Position numbers and translations under genes: made by a program. This document shows positions 7,838 through 17,535 of a stretch of DNA of 64,000 bases, one piece after another. The stretch comes from CAIRDP01 sp037134895 (GTDB taxonomy: Bacteria > Bacteroidota > Bacteroidia > Bacteroidales > FEN-979). Every line of letters starts with the position of its first letter. The first letter of the stretch is position 1. The stretch spans positions 46,824 through 110,823 of the forward strand of contig JBAXLI010000006.1 in NCBI GenBank assembly GCA_037134895.1, in the 5' to 3' direction. Under the pieces are notes generated by a model that worked only from the letters and a program-made list of their open reading frames with translations, was not told where the DNA came from and did not search any database.

Positions 7838-10225
7838 ATGAAACATTTAAACAGTTACTTGTACTTTATGGGCTTTGCCGTATTGCTGTTTTCCTGCAGC
7901 AAAGGAAGCGATATCCCCGTTTCAAAAGACCCCCAGATGCTAAAGCTTTCAGCCCCTGTTGTTGTGAACACCACCGACTCAACAGTGCTTGAACTCAGCG
8001 ACTACCTGCTGTATCCCAACAAAATAGACTCGTTTTTCGTCGACAAGTCCTTACAGGCTTTGATTTCACCTGATTCATTGCGGATGGTCATTCACCCGCA
8101 GAACCAGAATTTTCCACGGCTCAGCATCATGACAATATGGTCAGGGGGATTCTCTTATTCCCTGCTGCTCGAACGTTCACAAAAGATACATTACCGCTTC
8201 GGTTTTGATCCGGGTAACAAGAAGTATAAAAGGGTTCAGATCGCCGGACAGATGAACGACTGGAATGCTTCAGGCGGACCCATGTTCATGAAAGAAGGGA
8301 AATGGTACATCGACCTGCATCTTTTCCCTGGAAAATATCAGTATAAAATTGTTTGTGACGGAAAGTGGATGAGTGACCGCAACAATACCGATTCGGTTTC
8401 AAATAACTCGGGCGGTTTTAACTCCCTGCTGACGCTTGGAAACCTCAATCAGCAAGGTCTCCCCTTGTTGTATACAAAGGAAGCCGATGGACGTAAACTC
8501 AGTCTTGGTATAAAGAATAATGCCGACACGATCTTTGTACTCTGGGATAATCATATGCTCGACAGCAGGTTCTGGAAGGCCGACAGCAACGGCATTCATA
8601 TCAGCGTTCCTAAATCAGCATCTTCTTTCGACCGCAGCTTTGTAAGGGCCTGGGCTGTAAATAAAACAGGTATCTCTAATGAGATACTGATCCCGCTCGA
8701 AGACGGGAAAGTAATTACCGAGGCTGCAAAACTGAAGCGCACCGACCAGGAAACAATGATATTATATTTCATGATGGTTGACCGCTTCAGCGATGGCAGC
8801 AAAGAAAACAACGCCCCCATTGCTGATAAGGATATCGATCCAAAAGTCAATTATATGGGAGGCGATCTCAGCGGGATCACAAAGGAAATTGACAAGGGGT
8901 ACTTCTCAAAGCTTGGTGTAAACACCCTGTGGATCTCCCCTGTGACACAGAATCCCAGGGAAGGGTATGTGGAGTTCCCTGCACCCCATAGAAAATTTTC
9001 AGGCTATCACGGGTACTGGCCGATAACCCTGACCACCATCGATACCAGGTTCGGAACCCCTGATGAACTGCACAAGCTTGTAAACGATGCCCACTCTCAG
9101 GGACTGAATGTCATCCTCGACTTTGTTTCACATCATGCCCATGAGAATTATCCTGTGTTCAAAGCACATCCCGACTGGATCACCCAGCTCGACCTTCCGG
9201 GAAAAAGAAAAAACATAAGGATGTTCGACGAAAACAGGCTTACAACATGGTTCGATATCTTCCTCCCAACGTTCGACCTTCAGAAACCTGAAGTGGCCCA
9301 AATGGTTTCCGATTCTGCAGCATTCTGGATCAGGGAATATAATATTGACGGCTTCAGGCATGATGCTGCCAAACATGTACCTGAAAACTACTGGAGGATG
9401 CTGAATAAAAAACTTACTCAACAGGTCGTGATACCCCAGGGAAGGAAGGTATACCAGATCGGCGAAACCTTTGGAAGTCGTGAACTTGTAAAGAGTTATA
9501 TCAATCCCGGTATGCTCGATGCCCAGTTCGAATTTAACCTCTATTGGGATGCCAGGGCTGCCTTTGCTACTGACAATGCGTCCTTTCGCGACCTGAATTT
9601 TTCACTCCAGCAGTCGTTTAGCTATTACGGAGAACACAACCTCATGGGAAATATCACAGGGAACCAGGATATGCCAAGGTTCATCTCTTATGCCAGCAAC
9701 TCCCTGAGCTTTTCGGAGGATGCAGGTGAAGCCGGATGGAAGCGTGACATAGAAGTAAAGGACACCATCGGATACAGGAGACTGGCATCACTCATGGCAT
9801 TCAACATGACCATCCCGGGAATCCCCGTGATCTATTATGGGGACGAATATGGAATGCCCGGGGCCGGTGATCCCGACAACCGGAGGATGATGAAGTTCGA
9901 CAGCCTGAATGCCAGCGAAAAACACCTGCTGGGAATTACGTCAAAACTTGCAAATCTTCGCCGTACAAGCATGCCGTTGATCTATGGCGATTTTACCACA
10001 CTGAAAGTCAATGATAAGGTGTTTGTATACATGCGTTCTTACTTCGATAAAGCGGTCATCGTTATATTCAATAAAGACCAGAATCAGAAAAAGATTGAAT
10101 TTGACATCCCTGAACGCTATATCAAACTAGCCTTCATATCAACATTTGGTAACCAGTTCACACTTGAGAAGGGTAAGGTAACTATTTCATTAAACGGTAA
10201 TTCATTTGAACTTTTAACAAATTAA
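7838..10225 (+). CDS. GH13 alpha-amylase-family lipoprotein with CBM48-like domain
   Basis: The 795-residue product carries a lipoprotein leader (L-L-F-S-C20). Residues 115-185 form a CBM48/E-set-like module with V-Q-I-A-G-Q-M-N-D-W-N. The catalytic barrel spans about 305-720. Nucleophile D509 (G-F-R-H-D) and acid/base E543 (I-G-E-T-F) are present. Two other conserved positions differ: region I reads D-F-V-S-H-H (Asn replaced by His432), and region IV reads G-N-Q-D (His replaced by Gln610) while Asp611 is kept. The catalytic triad is therefore intact, but subsite -1 is remodelled, which suggests altered specificity. It probably sits on the outer membrane and is co-transcribed with the next GH13 gene, which follows after 7 bp. 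Confidence 0.85.
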   Translation: MKHLNSYLYFMGFAVLLFSCSKGSDIPVSKDPQMLKLSAPVVVNTTDSTVLELSDYLLYPNKIDSFFVDKSLQALISPDSLRMVIHPQNQNFPRLSIMTIWSGGFSYSLLLERSQKIHYRFGFDPGNKKYKRVQIAGQMNDWNASGGPMFMKEGKWYIDLHLFPGKYQYKIVCDGKWMSDRNNTDSVSNNSGGFNSLLTLGNLNQQGLPLLYTKEADGRKLSLGIKNNADTIFVLWDNHMLDSRFWKADSNGIHISVPKSASSFDRSFVRAWAVNKTGISNEILIPLEDGKVITEAAKLKRTDQETMILYFMMVDRFSDGSKENNAPIADKDIDPKVNYMGGDLSGITKEIDKGYFSKLGVNTLWISPVTQNPREGYVEFPAPHRKFSGYHGYWPITLTTIDTRFGTPDELHKLVNDAHSQGLNVILDFVSHHAHENYPVFKAHPDWITQLDLPGKRKNIRMFDENRLTTWFDIFLPTFDLQKPEVAQMVSDSAAFWIREYNIDGFRHDAAKHVPENYWRMLNKKLTQQVVIPQGRKVYQIGETFGSRELVKSYINPGMLDAQFEFNLYWDARAAFATDNASFRDLNFSLQQSFSYYGEHNLMGNITGNQDMPRFISYASNSLSFSEDAGEAGWKRDIEVKDTIGYRRLASLMAFNMTIPGIPVIYYGDEYGMPGAGDPDNRRMMKFDSLNASEKHLLGITSKLANLRRTSMPLIYGDFTTLKVNDKVFVYMRSYFDKAVIVIFNKDQNQKKIEFDIPERYIKLAFISTFGNQFTLEKGKVTISLNGNSFELLTN

Positions 10226-10232
10226 CACGGTT

Positions 10233-11591
10233 ATGAAGAGAACATTAATTTTCATTGCTGCAATTCTTGTGATTATGAGTGCATGCAAACCTAAAACCGA
10301 ACCGAAAGCAGTTGGCGGGAAAGTGGTGCATCCCGATTGGAGCCGCAACGCCACTATTTATGAGGTGAATGTGAGGCAATACACCCCCGAAGGTACCTTC
10401 AAAGCTCTCCAGCAACATCTTCCCCGCCTGAAAAAGATGGGCGTTGATATACTCTGGCTGATGCCAATTAATCCTATCGGTGAAAAGAACCGCAAAGGAA
10501 AACTGGGCAGCTACTATGCAGTAAAGGATTACCTGGCAGTCAACCCTGAATACGGTAACATCAGCGATCTGAAAGAGCTTGTTTCCAAAGCTCATGAACT
10601 GGGAATGTACGTAATTGTCGACTGGGTTGCCAACCATACTTCCTGGGACAATGCACTGGTGACCCAGCATCCCGACTGGTATAAAAAAGACTCAACCGGA
10701 AAGATCATCCCACCTGTCGCCGACTGGTCTGATGTTGCAGGCCTGGATTATTCCAATAAGGACCTGAGGAAGTACATGACCGATGCACTTTGCTATTGGG
10801 TAAAAGAAGCCAATATCGACGGTTACCGTTGTGATGTGGCCGGCATGGTTCCTGTGAACTTCTGGAACGAAGCCGTCCCCCAGGTCAAAGCCATAAAACC
10901 CATCTTTATGCTCGCCGAATGGGAAACACCGGAAATGCACGATTCCGCTTTTGATGCGACCTATTCATGGGATTTGTACAAACTCGCCAATGACATCGCG
11001 GCAGGGAAAAAAACAGCCGACAAGATTGATTCAAACTATGCAGGCGAAACAAAAAAATATTCTCCCGATGCTTACCGGATGAGGTTCACTTCGAATCACG
11101 ATGAAAATTCCTGGAACGGCACCGAATATGAAAGACTTGGTCCCGCCGCTCAGACCTTTGCAGTATTCTGTTTCACATTCCCGGGTTTCCCCCTCATCTA
11201 CACCGGGCAGGAATCAGAAATGAAGCGCAGGCTGCGTTTCTTTGACAAGGATACCGTACCCTGGGGAAATTATCCGCTCGAAGGGTTCTACACTGCTCTC
11301 TGTAATCTTAAGAAAACGAACAAAGCCCTGCAGAATGGAGCTGCCGGCGGCCCGCTCGTCAAGATCAGGAACGATAACGAGAAAGTCGTTTACTCATTCA
11401 TGAGGGAAAAAGACGGGAATAAAGTCCTGGTAATCCTCAATCTCTCTTCGGCACCATGCAAGGTGAAATTCCCTGAAGGCCTGCCCGCCGACACCTGGAA
11501 ATCTCTTTTTGGCAGTGAAAATCTGAACACCGCCAAAGACCTTGTTATGAAACTGAAACCCTGGGAGTATAAAGTGTATACTAAACAGTAA
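10233..11591 (+). CDS. GH13 alpha-amylase lipoprotein
   Basis: This compact 452-residue protein has a lipoprotein leader (I-M-S-A-C18) followed almost directly by the barrel, without an N-terminal carbohydrate module. All GH13 regions are canonical: D130-W-V-A-N-H135, nucleophile D201 in G-Y-R-C-D, acid/base E229 in L-A-E-W-E, and N288-H289-D290 in F-T-S-N-H-D. A short C-terminal beta domain (about 375-450) follows. It most likely cleaves alpha-1,4 links of maltooligosaccharides in the periplasm or at the membrane. The exact GH13 subfamily cannot be decided by eye. Confidence 0.9.
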   Translation: MKRTLIFIAAILVIMSACKPKTEPKAVGGKVVHPDWSRNATIYEVNVRQYTPEGTFKALQQHLPRLKKMGVDILWLMPINPIGEKNRKGKLGSYYAVKDYLAVNPEYGNISDLKELVSKAHELGMYVIVDWVANHTSWDNALVTQHPDWYKKDSTGKIIPPVADWSDVAGLDYSNKDLRKYMTDALCYWVKEANIDGYRCDVAGMVPVNFWNEAVPQVKAIKPIFMLAEWETPEMHDSAFDATYSWDLYKLANDIAAGKKTADKIDSNYAGETKKYSPDAYRMRFTSNHDENSWNGTEYERLGPAAQTFAVFCFTFPGFPLIYTGQESEMKRRLRFFDKDTVPWGNYPLEGFYTALCNLKKTNKALQNGAAGGPLVKIRNDNEKVVYSFMREKDGNKVLVILNLSSAPCKVKFPEGLPADTWKSLFGSENLNTAKDLVMKLKPWEYKVYTKQ

Positions 11592-11629
11592 TCAGGCCAG
11601 GCGAAATCCGTTTTACCGGCCTTAAAATT

Positions 11630-13606
11630 ATGAAAACATATTCTTTACGGGCATCCGTGCTTGCATGGGCCTTGAGTTTGATTATGATAACTGCCATTCA
11701 ATCGAACGCACAGGATAACAATCCTTTTCAAAAGACAAAAAGTATCAGGGAGACTTTTCAGGTCTTGCCTGTTTTCGAAGTCGTACCCCTTGGCTGGATC
11801 AAAGAGCAGATCACCGAAAATCTGCACGGGTTTACCGGCCATCTCGATTCACTGGTACCTGATCTTATACTGGCGGATGACATTTACGGGAAGAACCGTC
11901 GCGGTAAACACGACAAGGCAAAGGACGTGGGAGCGATAACTGAGAACGGCGAACTCCAGGAACAGTTCCTCTGGTGGAACAGTGAGACCCAAAGCAACTG
12001 GCGCGACGGGTACATACGTTCGGCTATACTTACCGGTGATAAGGAACATCTCAAGCGAGCGGCCGATTATATACAATATATCCTTATGACCCAGGATACC
12101 GATGGATACCTGGGTATTTATAAAAAAGAACTGCGGTATAAATTTGACAACGAGAACGGCGAATTATGGTCAAAAGCCACCCTGCTCAGGGGAATGCTGG
12201 CCTGGTATGAATTCACGAGGAATTTCACGATCCTGAAATCGGTTGAAACAGCTGTGAAGAATGTGATGAGGGCCTATCCTGCAAATAACTCACATCCCTT
12301 CTTTTCGGTCAACCCTGATGCCGGTGGCATAACCCACGGGCTCGCCTTTACCGATGTCCTCGAAGAACTATGGAGGATCACCGGCAAGGAAGAATACAGG
12401 GATTACTGTACTTTTCTTTACCAGGATTTCTCTGAGCAGACCCTAAACGAAGACGCCCAATATAAGAAGCTTTGCGATACATCCCTTCTTCTCAAAGGCC
12501 ATGGAGCTCATACCTATGAACACCTTCGTTCCGTTGCCTCAGCCTGTTACGCTTCAGGGAACCCAATGCTGACAAAAGCCTTGAAAAATTTCCTCTACAA
12601 GATCAGCCTGGAATCCAATCCATCGGGCGGCCCTTCAGGCGATGAGTGGGTTGGAGGGAAAAAGGCCGACGCCACCTCGAAAGGATACGAATATTGCTCG
12701 CTTCATGAACTAATGAACAGCTATGCTTCACTTCTTGCCAAAACAGGCGATGCTGATTTTGGTGAATATTGCGAGAATATCTTCTTCAATGCCGCCCAGG
12801 GTGCAAGAAATCCCTTTGAGAGTTCCATTGCATACCTGAAGACCGACAACTCCTGGTCAATGTGCGGAGGGCTTAACGGGGACACGACCATTAAAACCCA
12901 GACCCGTTACAAATATTCACCGGTACACCAGGATGTGGCGGTTTGCTGTGTTCCGAATGCCGGCCGTATTGCCCCTTACTTTGTTCAGAACATGTGGATG
13001 AAGAATGATGAAGGGCTGATCGCAGTGTTGCTGGGGCCTTGTCAGGTTGAAACCACGTTTAAAGGTAAAAGAGTTAATATCGAAGAGCAAACATCCTATC
13101 CTTATGACAATACCCTGGTATTCACGGTGAGCACTTTTGACACTGATTTTGAGTTGAAGATCAGGCGACCTGCCTGGGCCAAACAGATCACTGTAAGCGA
13201 GGAATATACAGAAGAGAAAGGATATATCGTAATAAAGCGCCATTGGAAAGGTGAACATTCGGTTAGCATTCAGTTTAATCCCCAGCCAGAACGCAGGCAA
13301 GACCTGAACGGGGAATATTACTTCACACACGGAGCTCTTATGCTGGCCCGTCCGGTTGAAAGCATCGGGCTTCAGACAAAGACGTTTCCTTTAAAAGGCT
13401 TCAGGGACATGCATTACAGGCCGGCAAACAGGACTGTATTCGAATACGCAGGGGAAAAGATCAGGCAAACCCGAACCGGCAAGCCCGAGTTCTCAACTCT
13501 TTTATATAATCCAACGTCAGGGAAAAATGAAGCGGTTACCCTTGTCCCTCTGGGGAGGACTATCCTTCGGCAAGCCACGTTCAAACCCAAATCAGAAGAC
13601 AACTAA
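11630..13606 (+). CDS. GH127-type glycoside hydrolase (DUF1680, beta-L-arabinofuranosidase-like)
   Basis: The 658-residue product has a signal peptide ending near Q-S-N-A-Q28 and the alpha/alpha-barrel pattern of DUF1680 proteins. The zinc/cysteine centre of this clan is recognisable. E354-x-C356 occurs in the G-Y-E-Y-C-S segment and the adjacent C439-C440 pair in C-C-V-P-N; the equivalents in HypBA1 are E338, C340, C417 and C418, with C417 as nucleophile. The C-terminal third is beta-rich, with I-R-R-P-A-W as usual. GH127/GH146 members known to me act on arabinofuranosides, which is unexpected in a starch locus, so the substrate here is uncertain. The gene lies in line with the surrounding GH13 genes. 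Confidence 0.8.
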   Translation: MKTYSLRASVLAWALSLIMITAIQSNAQDNNPFQKTKSIRETFQVLPVFEVVPLGWIKEQITENLHGFTGHLDSLVPDLILADDIYGKNRRGKHDKAKDVGAITENGELQEQFLWWNSETQSNWRDGYIRSAILTGDKEHLKRAADYIQYILMTQDTDGYLGIYKKELRYKFDNENGELWSKATLLRGMLAWYEFTRNFTILKSVETAVKNVMRAYPANNSHPFFSVNPDAGGITHGLAFTDVLEELWRITGKEEYRDYCTFLYQDFSEQTLNEDAQYKKLCDTSLLLKGHGAHTYEHLRSVASACYASGNPMLTKALKNFLYKISLESNPSGGPSGDEWVGGKKADATSKGYEYCSLHELMNSYASLLAKTGDADFGEYCENIFFNAAQGARNPFESSIAYLKTDNSWSMCGGLNGDTTIKTQTRYKYSPVHQDVAVCCVPNAGRIAPYFVQNMWMKNDEGLIAVLLGPCQVETTFKGKRVNIEEQTSYPYDNTLVFTVSTFDTDFELKIRRPAWAKQITVSEEYTEEKGYIVIKRHWKGEHSVSIQFNPQPERRQDLNGEYYFTHGALMLARPVESIGLQTKTFPLKGFRDMHYRPANRTVFEYAGEKIRQTRTGKPEFSTLLYNPTSGKNEAVTLVPLGRTILRQATFKPKSEDN

Positions 13607-13607
13607 T

Positions 13608-15464
13608 ATGAGAAAGAAACTATTCATCCTGTTCCTGCTTTGCCAGGCTTCTGTCTTTTCCCAGAATACCAAAACTCCTTTAGACCAGCCCCCGTCCTGG
13701 GCTGCGTCGGCCGTATGGTACCAGATCTTCGTTGAACGTTTCAGCAATGGGGATCAAAAAAATGACCCCGGGATGGAAGACATCAATATCCCTCCCCTTC
13801 ACCAGATCGCGCCCAGAAACTGGTCGGTAACACCCTGGACATTCAACTGGTTTGAGCAGGAGGACTGGGCAAAGGCAACAGGCAAGCCCTTTATGGACAA
13901 CCTGCAGTACCGCAGGTTCGGAGGCGACCTCCAGGGCGTGTTGAATAAACTCGATTACCTCAAAGATTTAGGGATCAATGCTCTCTTTATAAACCCTTTG
14001 AATGACGCCCCCTCGCTTCATAAATACGATGCCCGCAGTTATCATCATATCGATGTTAATTTCGGTCCGGATCCCGTAGGAGATAAACGCATGATCGCAC
14101 TTGAAAACCCCGCTGACCCGGCAACCTGGAAATGGACATCCGCCGACAAATTATTTCTGAAACTTATTGAGGAGGCACATAAAAGGGGTATCAGGGTAAT
14201 ATTGGATTACTCCTGGAACCACACCGGGGTAATGTTCTGGGCATGGCAGGACATCCTCAAACATCAGTCGGCTTCGGCTTATAAAGACTGGTATGACATC
14301 ATTTCCTTCGACGACCCTTATACCCCTGAGAATGAGTTCAAATACCGCGGATGGGTTGGCATTGAGAGCCTGCCGGAGATAAAAAAGGTAAATGTAACAG
14401 GAAAAAGGGAGAACGGGCATCCTTATGAAGGGGATATCAACCCCGGTGCGAAGCAGCATATTTTTGCAGTCACAAAGCGCTGGCTGGCTCCTGATGGAGA
14501 TAACAAGAAAGGAATTGACGGTTTCAGAATGGATGTGGCCGACCAGACAGGGATGATATTCTGGCGCGACTGGAGGAAATTTGTAAGGTCAATCCAGCCC
14601 GACGCCTACCTTATCGGGGAAATATGGTGGGAACAATGGCCCGACGTTCTCATGGATCCGGTGCCGTATACGAGGGGTGATGTGTTTGATGCAGTCATGT
14701 TCTACCAGGTTTACAGGCCTGCAAGATACTTCTTTGCAAAGACTAAATTCCCCATTGATGCCAGGCAATTCCGCGACAGCATTGAACTGCAGTGGAACCG
14801 TCTGAGGCCCGAGACACGTTTTGCAATGATGAATGTTTCATCATCCCATGATGCCCCGAGGCTTCTCACCGATTTTTACAATACCAACAAATATAAATTC
14901 AAAGCTCTGCCCCGTGATGATTCGGCATACCGGACCGGGAGACCGGATGCAGATACTTACCGCCGGCTTAAACTATACCTGGTGTGGCTGTTTACAACTG
15001 TCGGGGCTCCCCAGATATGGAACGGGGAAGAGATGGGTATGTGGGGTGAGGATGATCCCGACTGCCGCAAACCTTTATGGTGGAAGGAATTCAGTTTTCA
15101 GCCTGAAACAAGGAATAACTACCAGCCGGGAAAGAAAGAATATGACTCTGTCGGCTTCAATCAGCAGCAATTCGATCTCTATAAATTGCTTATCAGGATC
15201 AGAAGAGCCAACCCTGTGCTAAACAATGGAAAATTTGAATTCCTTGTGACCGAGGGCCAGAAGCTCGGATTCAGAAGATATAATGAAAAGGTTGAAATAA
15301 CTGTATTAATAAATACAGCCTCAGGCGTTCAGAGCTTTTCCCTGCCGGGTTGTAAAAACTGCAAGGACCTGTTAAGCGGTAAAATTTTCAACGGACCGGT
15401 TATTTCCCTGGAACCTTTCACGGCTGTCATATTGCAGGCTCCGGCCACGCAACAGAAGAATTAA
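13608..15464 (+). CDS. GH13 amylase/neopullulanase-like enzyme, periplasmic
   Basis: The chosen ATG at 13608 starts 1 bp after the previous stop and gives a clear leader (MRKKLFILFLL...VFSQ19). A longer in-frame extension back to 13527 would overlap the upstream gene by 80 bp and bury the leader. The 618-residue product has the barrel from about 35 to 530. It carries D200-x4-H205 (D-Y-S-W-N-H), nucleophile D309 in G-F-R-M-D, acid/base E338 in I-G-E-I-W and H414-D415 in S-S-S-H-D. The segment between regions I and II is long and contains large insertions (about 210-295). The enzyme should cleave alpha-glucan oligosaccharides in the periplasm; its subfamily is not assigned. Confidence 0.88.
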   Translation: MRKKLFILFLLCQASVFSQNTKTPLDQPPSWAASAVWYQIFVERFSNGDQKNDPGMEDINIPPLHQIAPRNWSVTPWTFNWFEQEDWAKATGKPFMDNLQYRRFGGDLQGVLNKLDYLKDLGINALFINPLNDAPSLHKYDARSYHHIDVNFGPDPVGDKRMIALENPADPATWKWTSADKLFLKLIEEAHKRGIRVILDYSWNHTGVMFWAWQDILKHQSASAYKDWYDIISFDDPYTPENEFKYRGWVGIESLPEIKKVNVTGKRENGHPYEGDINPGAKQHIFAVTKRWLAPDGDNKKGIDGFRMDVADQTGMIFWRDWRKFVRSIQPDAYLIGEIWWEQWPDVLMDPVPYTRGDVFDAVMFYQVYRPARYFFAKTKFPIDARQFRDSIELQWNRLRPETRFAMMNVSSSHDAPRLLTDFYNTNKYKFKALPRDDSAYRTGRPDADTYRRLKLYLVWLFTTVGAPQIWNGEEMGMWGEDDPDCRKPLWWKEFSFQPETRNNYQPGKKEYDSVGFNQQQFDLYKLLIRIRRANPVLNNGKFEFLVTEGQKLGFRRYNEKVEITVLINTASGVQSFSLPGCKNCKDLLSGKIFNGPVISLEPFTAVILQAPATQQKN

Positions 15465-15478
15465 CCAAAAACTGAATC

Positions 15479-16408
15479 ATGAAAAAAATCGCGTTACTGG
15501 CTTTAATTCTGAGTTTATCGGCTGCGACACAAGCCCAGAAGGTTAACCTGGCCTCAGGCAAACTGGTCAGAATTGAAAACTTCAGATCTCAGTACGTAGA
15601 AGCCAGGGTTGTTGATGTGTGGCTTCCCGACGGTTATACACCCTCAAAAAAGTATGCTGTGCTTTACATGCACGACGGGCAGATGCTTTTCGACACTGCT
15701 TTAACCTGGAATCACCAGGAATGGGGTATAGATGAAACTGTTTCGGCTCTGATAAAGAAAAGGAAGATACGTCCCTGCATCGTTGTAGGCGTTTGGAATG
15801 GAGGGAAACTCAGGCATTGTGAGTATTTTCCTGAAAAAGCCTTTGAGTCGATGAGCAAAGAGCAACAGCAGTCGATTTATTCAGTTGTCAGGACAGACAA
15901 CCAGGCAGTGTTTGCGTCAAAAGTTATATCGGATCTTTACCTGAAATTCCTGGTTAAAGAAGTAAAGCCATATATTGACAGTGCTTTCTCCACCCTGCCC
16001 GACAGGAGCAACACCTTTATTGCCGGTTCAAGTATGGGTGGACTGATCAGCATGTACGCAATTTGCGAATATCCTGCTGTTTTCGGAGGTGCTGCCTGCC
16101 TTTCTACTCACTGGACCGGAATCTATACTGTTCAAAACAATCCTTTACCGGATGCCTTATTGGATTATCTTGAGGCTCACCTCCCCGATCCGGCCTTCCA
16201 CAAGATTTATTTTGATTATGGCGACAAGACCCTCGACAGTTTGTACAAGCCTTTCCAGTCAGATGCTGATGCTATTATGAAGACAAAAGGATATTCTTCT
16301 TCAAACTGGATGACCAGGTACTTCCCTGGTGAGGATCATTCCGAAAAAGCCTGGGCAAAGCGCTTAAACATCCCGCTTGAATTTTTAATGAAGCCATCAT
16401 CGAAATAA
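15479..16408 (+). CDS. Secreted alpha/beta-hydrolase esterase (PF00756 family)
   Basis: The 309-residue product has a signal peptide (cleavage near T-Q-A-Q20) and one esterase domain of the Fes/esterase D type. Nucleophile S185 lies in G-S-S-M-G-G and the likely histidine is H287 in G-E-D-H-S-E. An aspartate in the F-D-Y-G-D-K strand (about 246-249) could complete the triad. It lacks the N-terminal module and sorting domain of the esterase at 6372-7805, so it should remain in the periplasm. It is the last gene of the forward operon and is followed by a strong terminator. Substrate is unknown. Confidence 0.82.
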   Translation: MKKIALLALILSLSAATQAQKVNLASGKLVRIENFRSQYVEARVVDVWLPDGYTPSKKYAVLYMHDGQMLFDTALTWNHQEWGIDETVSALIKKRKIRPCIVVGVWNGGKLRHCEYFPEKAFESMSKEQQQSIYSVVRTDNQAVFASKVISDLYLKFLVKEVKPYIDSAFSTLPDRSNTFIAGSSMGGLISMYAICEYPAVFGGAACLSTHWTGIYTVQNNPLPDALLDYLEAHLPDPAFHKIYFDYGDKTLDSLYKPFQSDADAIMKTKGYSSSNWMTRYFPGEDHSEKAWAKRLNIPLEFLMKPSSK

Positions 16409-16420
16409 TCAAGGTAATAA

Positions 16421-16455
16421 AAAAGAGGCTGTTCGGATTGAACAGCCTCTTTTTT
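16421..16455. terminator. Bidirectional rho-independent terminator
   Basis: A 14-bp perfect stem (16421-16434 pairing with 16440-16453) encloses a 5-base loop. It is flanked by a T run on one side and an A run on the other, so it can stop transcription from both the forward operon and the converging susCDE operon. Confidence 0.93.
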
Positions 16456-16471
16456 ATTGTAAAGAACCGAC

Positions 16472-17515
16472 TTAGTTCTTAGTCAGTTTGTATTTATAGA
16501 CCGGTTTGCTGAGGTCCATAATAATGGTGTAGGTTCCGGCCGAGGGTACAGAAATGTCAAGACCGGCCTCTTTCAGAGTACCTGTATTTGAACCATCATC
16601 ACCATAGTTCAAATCCCAGCCAGCATTCGCGCGGAATTTGATTTTGGCAGCAGTGAGGCTGAGTGTAACAGACCAGGTTTTGGCAACTTCATCATAAGTC
16701 ATCGGTGAATCTGTATCCCAGCCGCCTGGTGTGGCATCTCCAATTACAGCCCAGGTGGTCAGGAGGAACTTATGAGTAAGGTTTGGAAGGTCGACATTGA
16801 GTTTGTAATACCCCTTGAGACCGGCCTGAATGTCAGCTCCGCCCTTGTTCAGTGTACCATCCTGCCCGTCATCGCCCCAGTTATTGGTCCAACTGTTACC
16901 CTGGCAGTATTTATATTTGCTGTTGTCATCCTTGAACCAGATATACCCTTCGTACTTGCCGTCGGATTTCTTCGAAGCAATAGTTGTACTCGAATCAGCA
17001 GGGTTCCATCCCTGGTAACTGCCCGGAACAAATAATATCGGGTACACTATTTTCACAAAGTAAGGAGTGATTGTTTGCGGTACCGTCGGTGAATAGACCG
17101 GGGTTACATACTGGTTGATAGTAGTCATAACTCTGAATTCCATGTTGATTGGCTCGGGATTTGCAGGGTCGAACTCCATTGGCAGGATCTTCATGTTCAG
17201 ATCATAGGTTAAAACCGATAAAGTCAAAGCATTATTTACGAGACCAACATTAATGGCATCCTTAAAATTATTGCCTGCCCTGTCCATCTGGACGGTATAT
17301 GTAGTTACGAGTGTTTGCCCGAAACTGGAAGCTGTCCAGTTATAAGGAATCATAACTGCAGAGTCGGTCTTTTTAAGAACAATCTGAGCCCCTCCCGTAA
17401 GGCTTAGAACCGAGGGTGTCGGGGGAGAGGCAAGCGTGGCTTTGGTCTCATCCTTTTTGCAGGAAAGGAAACTAACCAGACCAATAACCAGGATAAATAT
17501 TGATATTTTTTTCAT
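16472..17515 (-). CDS. susE: SusE-like starch-binding outer-membrane lipoprotein
   Basis: The 347-residue product has a lipoprotein leader (V-S-F-L-S-C19). An N-terminal Ig-like region covers about 35-155, as in SusE. Two related beta-sandwich starch-binding modules follow (about 157-252 and 253-347). Each module has a P-G-x-[YW] opening, an aromatic-rich strand and an N-[WY]-G-D-D/G tract followed by G-T-L. SusE proteins sit on the cell surface and hold starch for the SusCD complex. The gene lies 20 bp downstream of susD as the last gene of the operon. The same two modules recur inside the neighbouring SusD. Confidence 0.9.
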   Translation of the reverse strand: MKKISIFILVIGLVSFLSCKKDETKATLASPPTPSVLSLTGGAQIVLKKTDSAVMIPYNWTASSFGQTLVTTYTVQMDRAGNNFKDAINVGLVNNALTLSVLTYDLNMKILPMEFDPANPEPINMEFRVMTTINQYVTPVYSPTVPQTITPYFVKIVYPILFVPGSYQGWNPADSSTTIASKKSDGKYEGYIWFKDDNSKYKYCQGNSWTNNWGDDGQDGTLNKGGADIQAGLKGYYKLNVDLPNLTHKFLLTTWAVIGDATPGGWDTDSPMTYDEVAKTWSVTLSLTAAKIKFRANAGWDLNYGDDGSNTGTLKEAGLDISVPSAGTYTIIMDLSKPVYKYKLTKN

Positions 17516-17535
17516 AGTATCTGGGTTTTAACTTA

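Noticed and set aside
13527..13607. Longer start for the GH13 gene that ends at 15464
   Set aside because: It would overlap the GH127-type gene by 80 bp and bury a clear signal peptide that begins at 13608.
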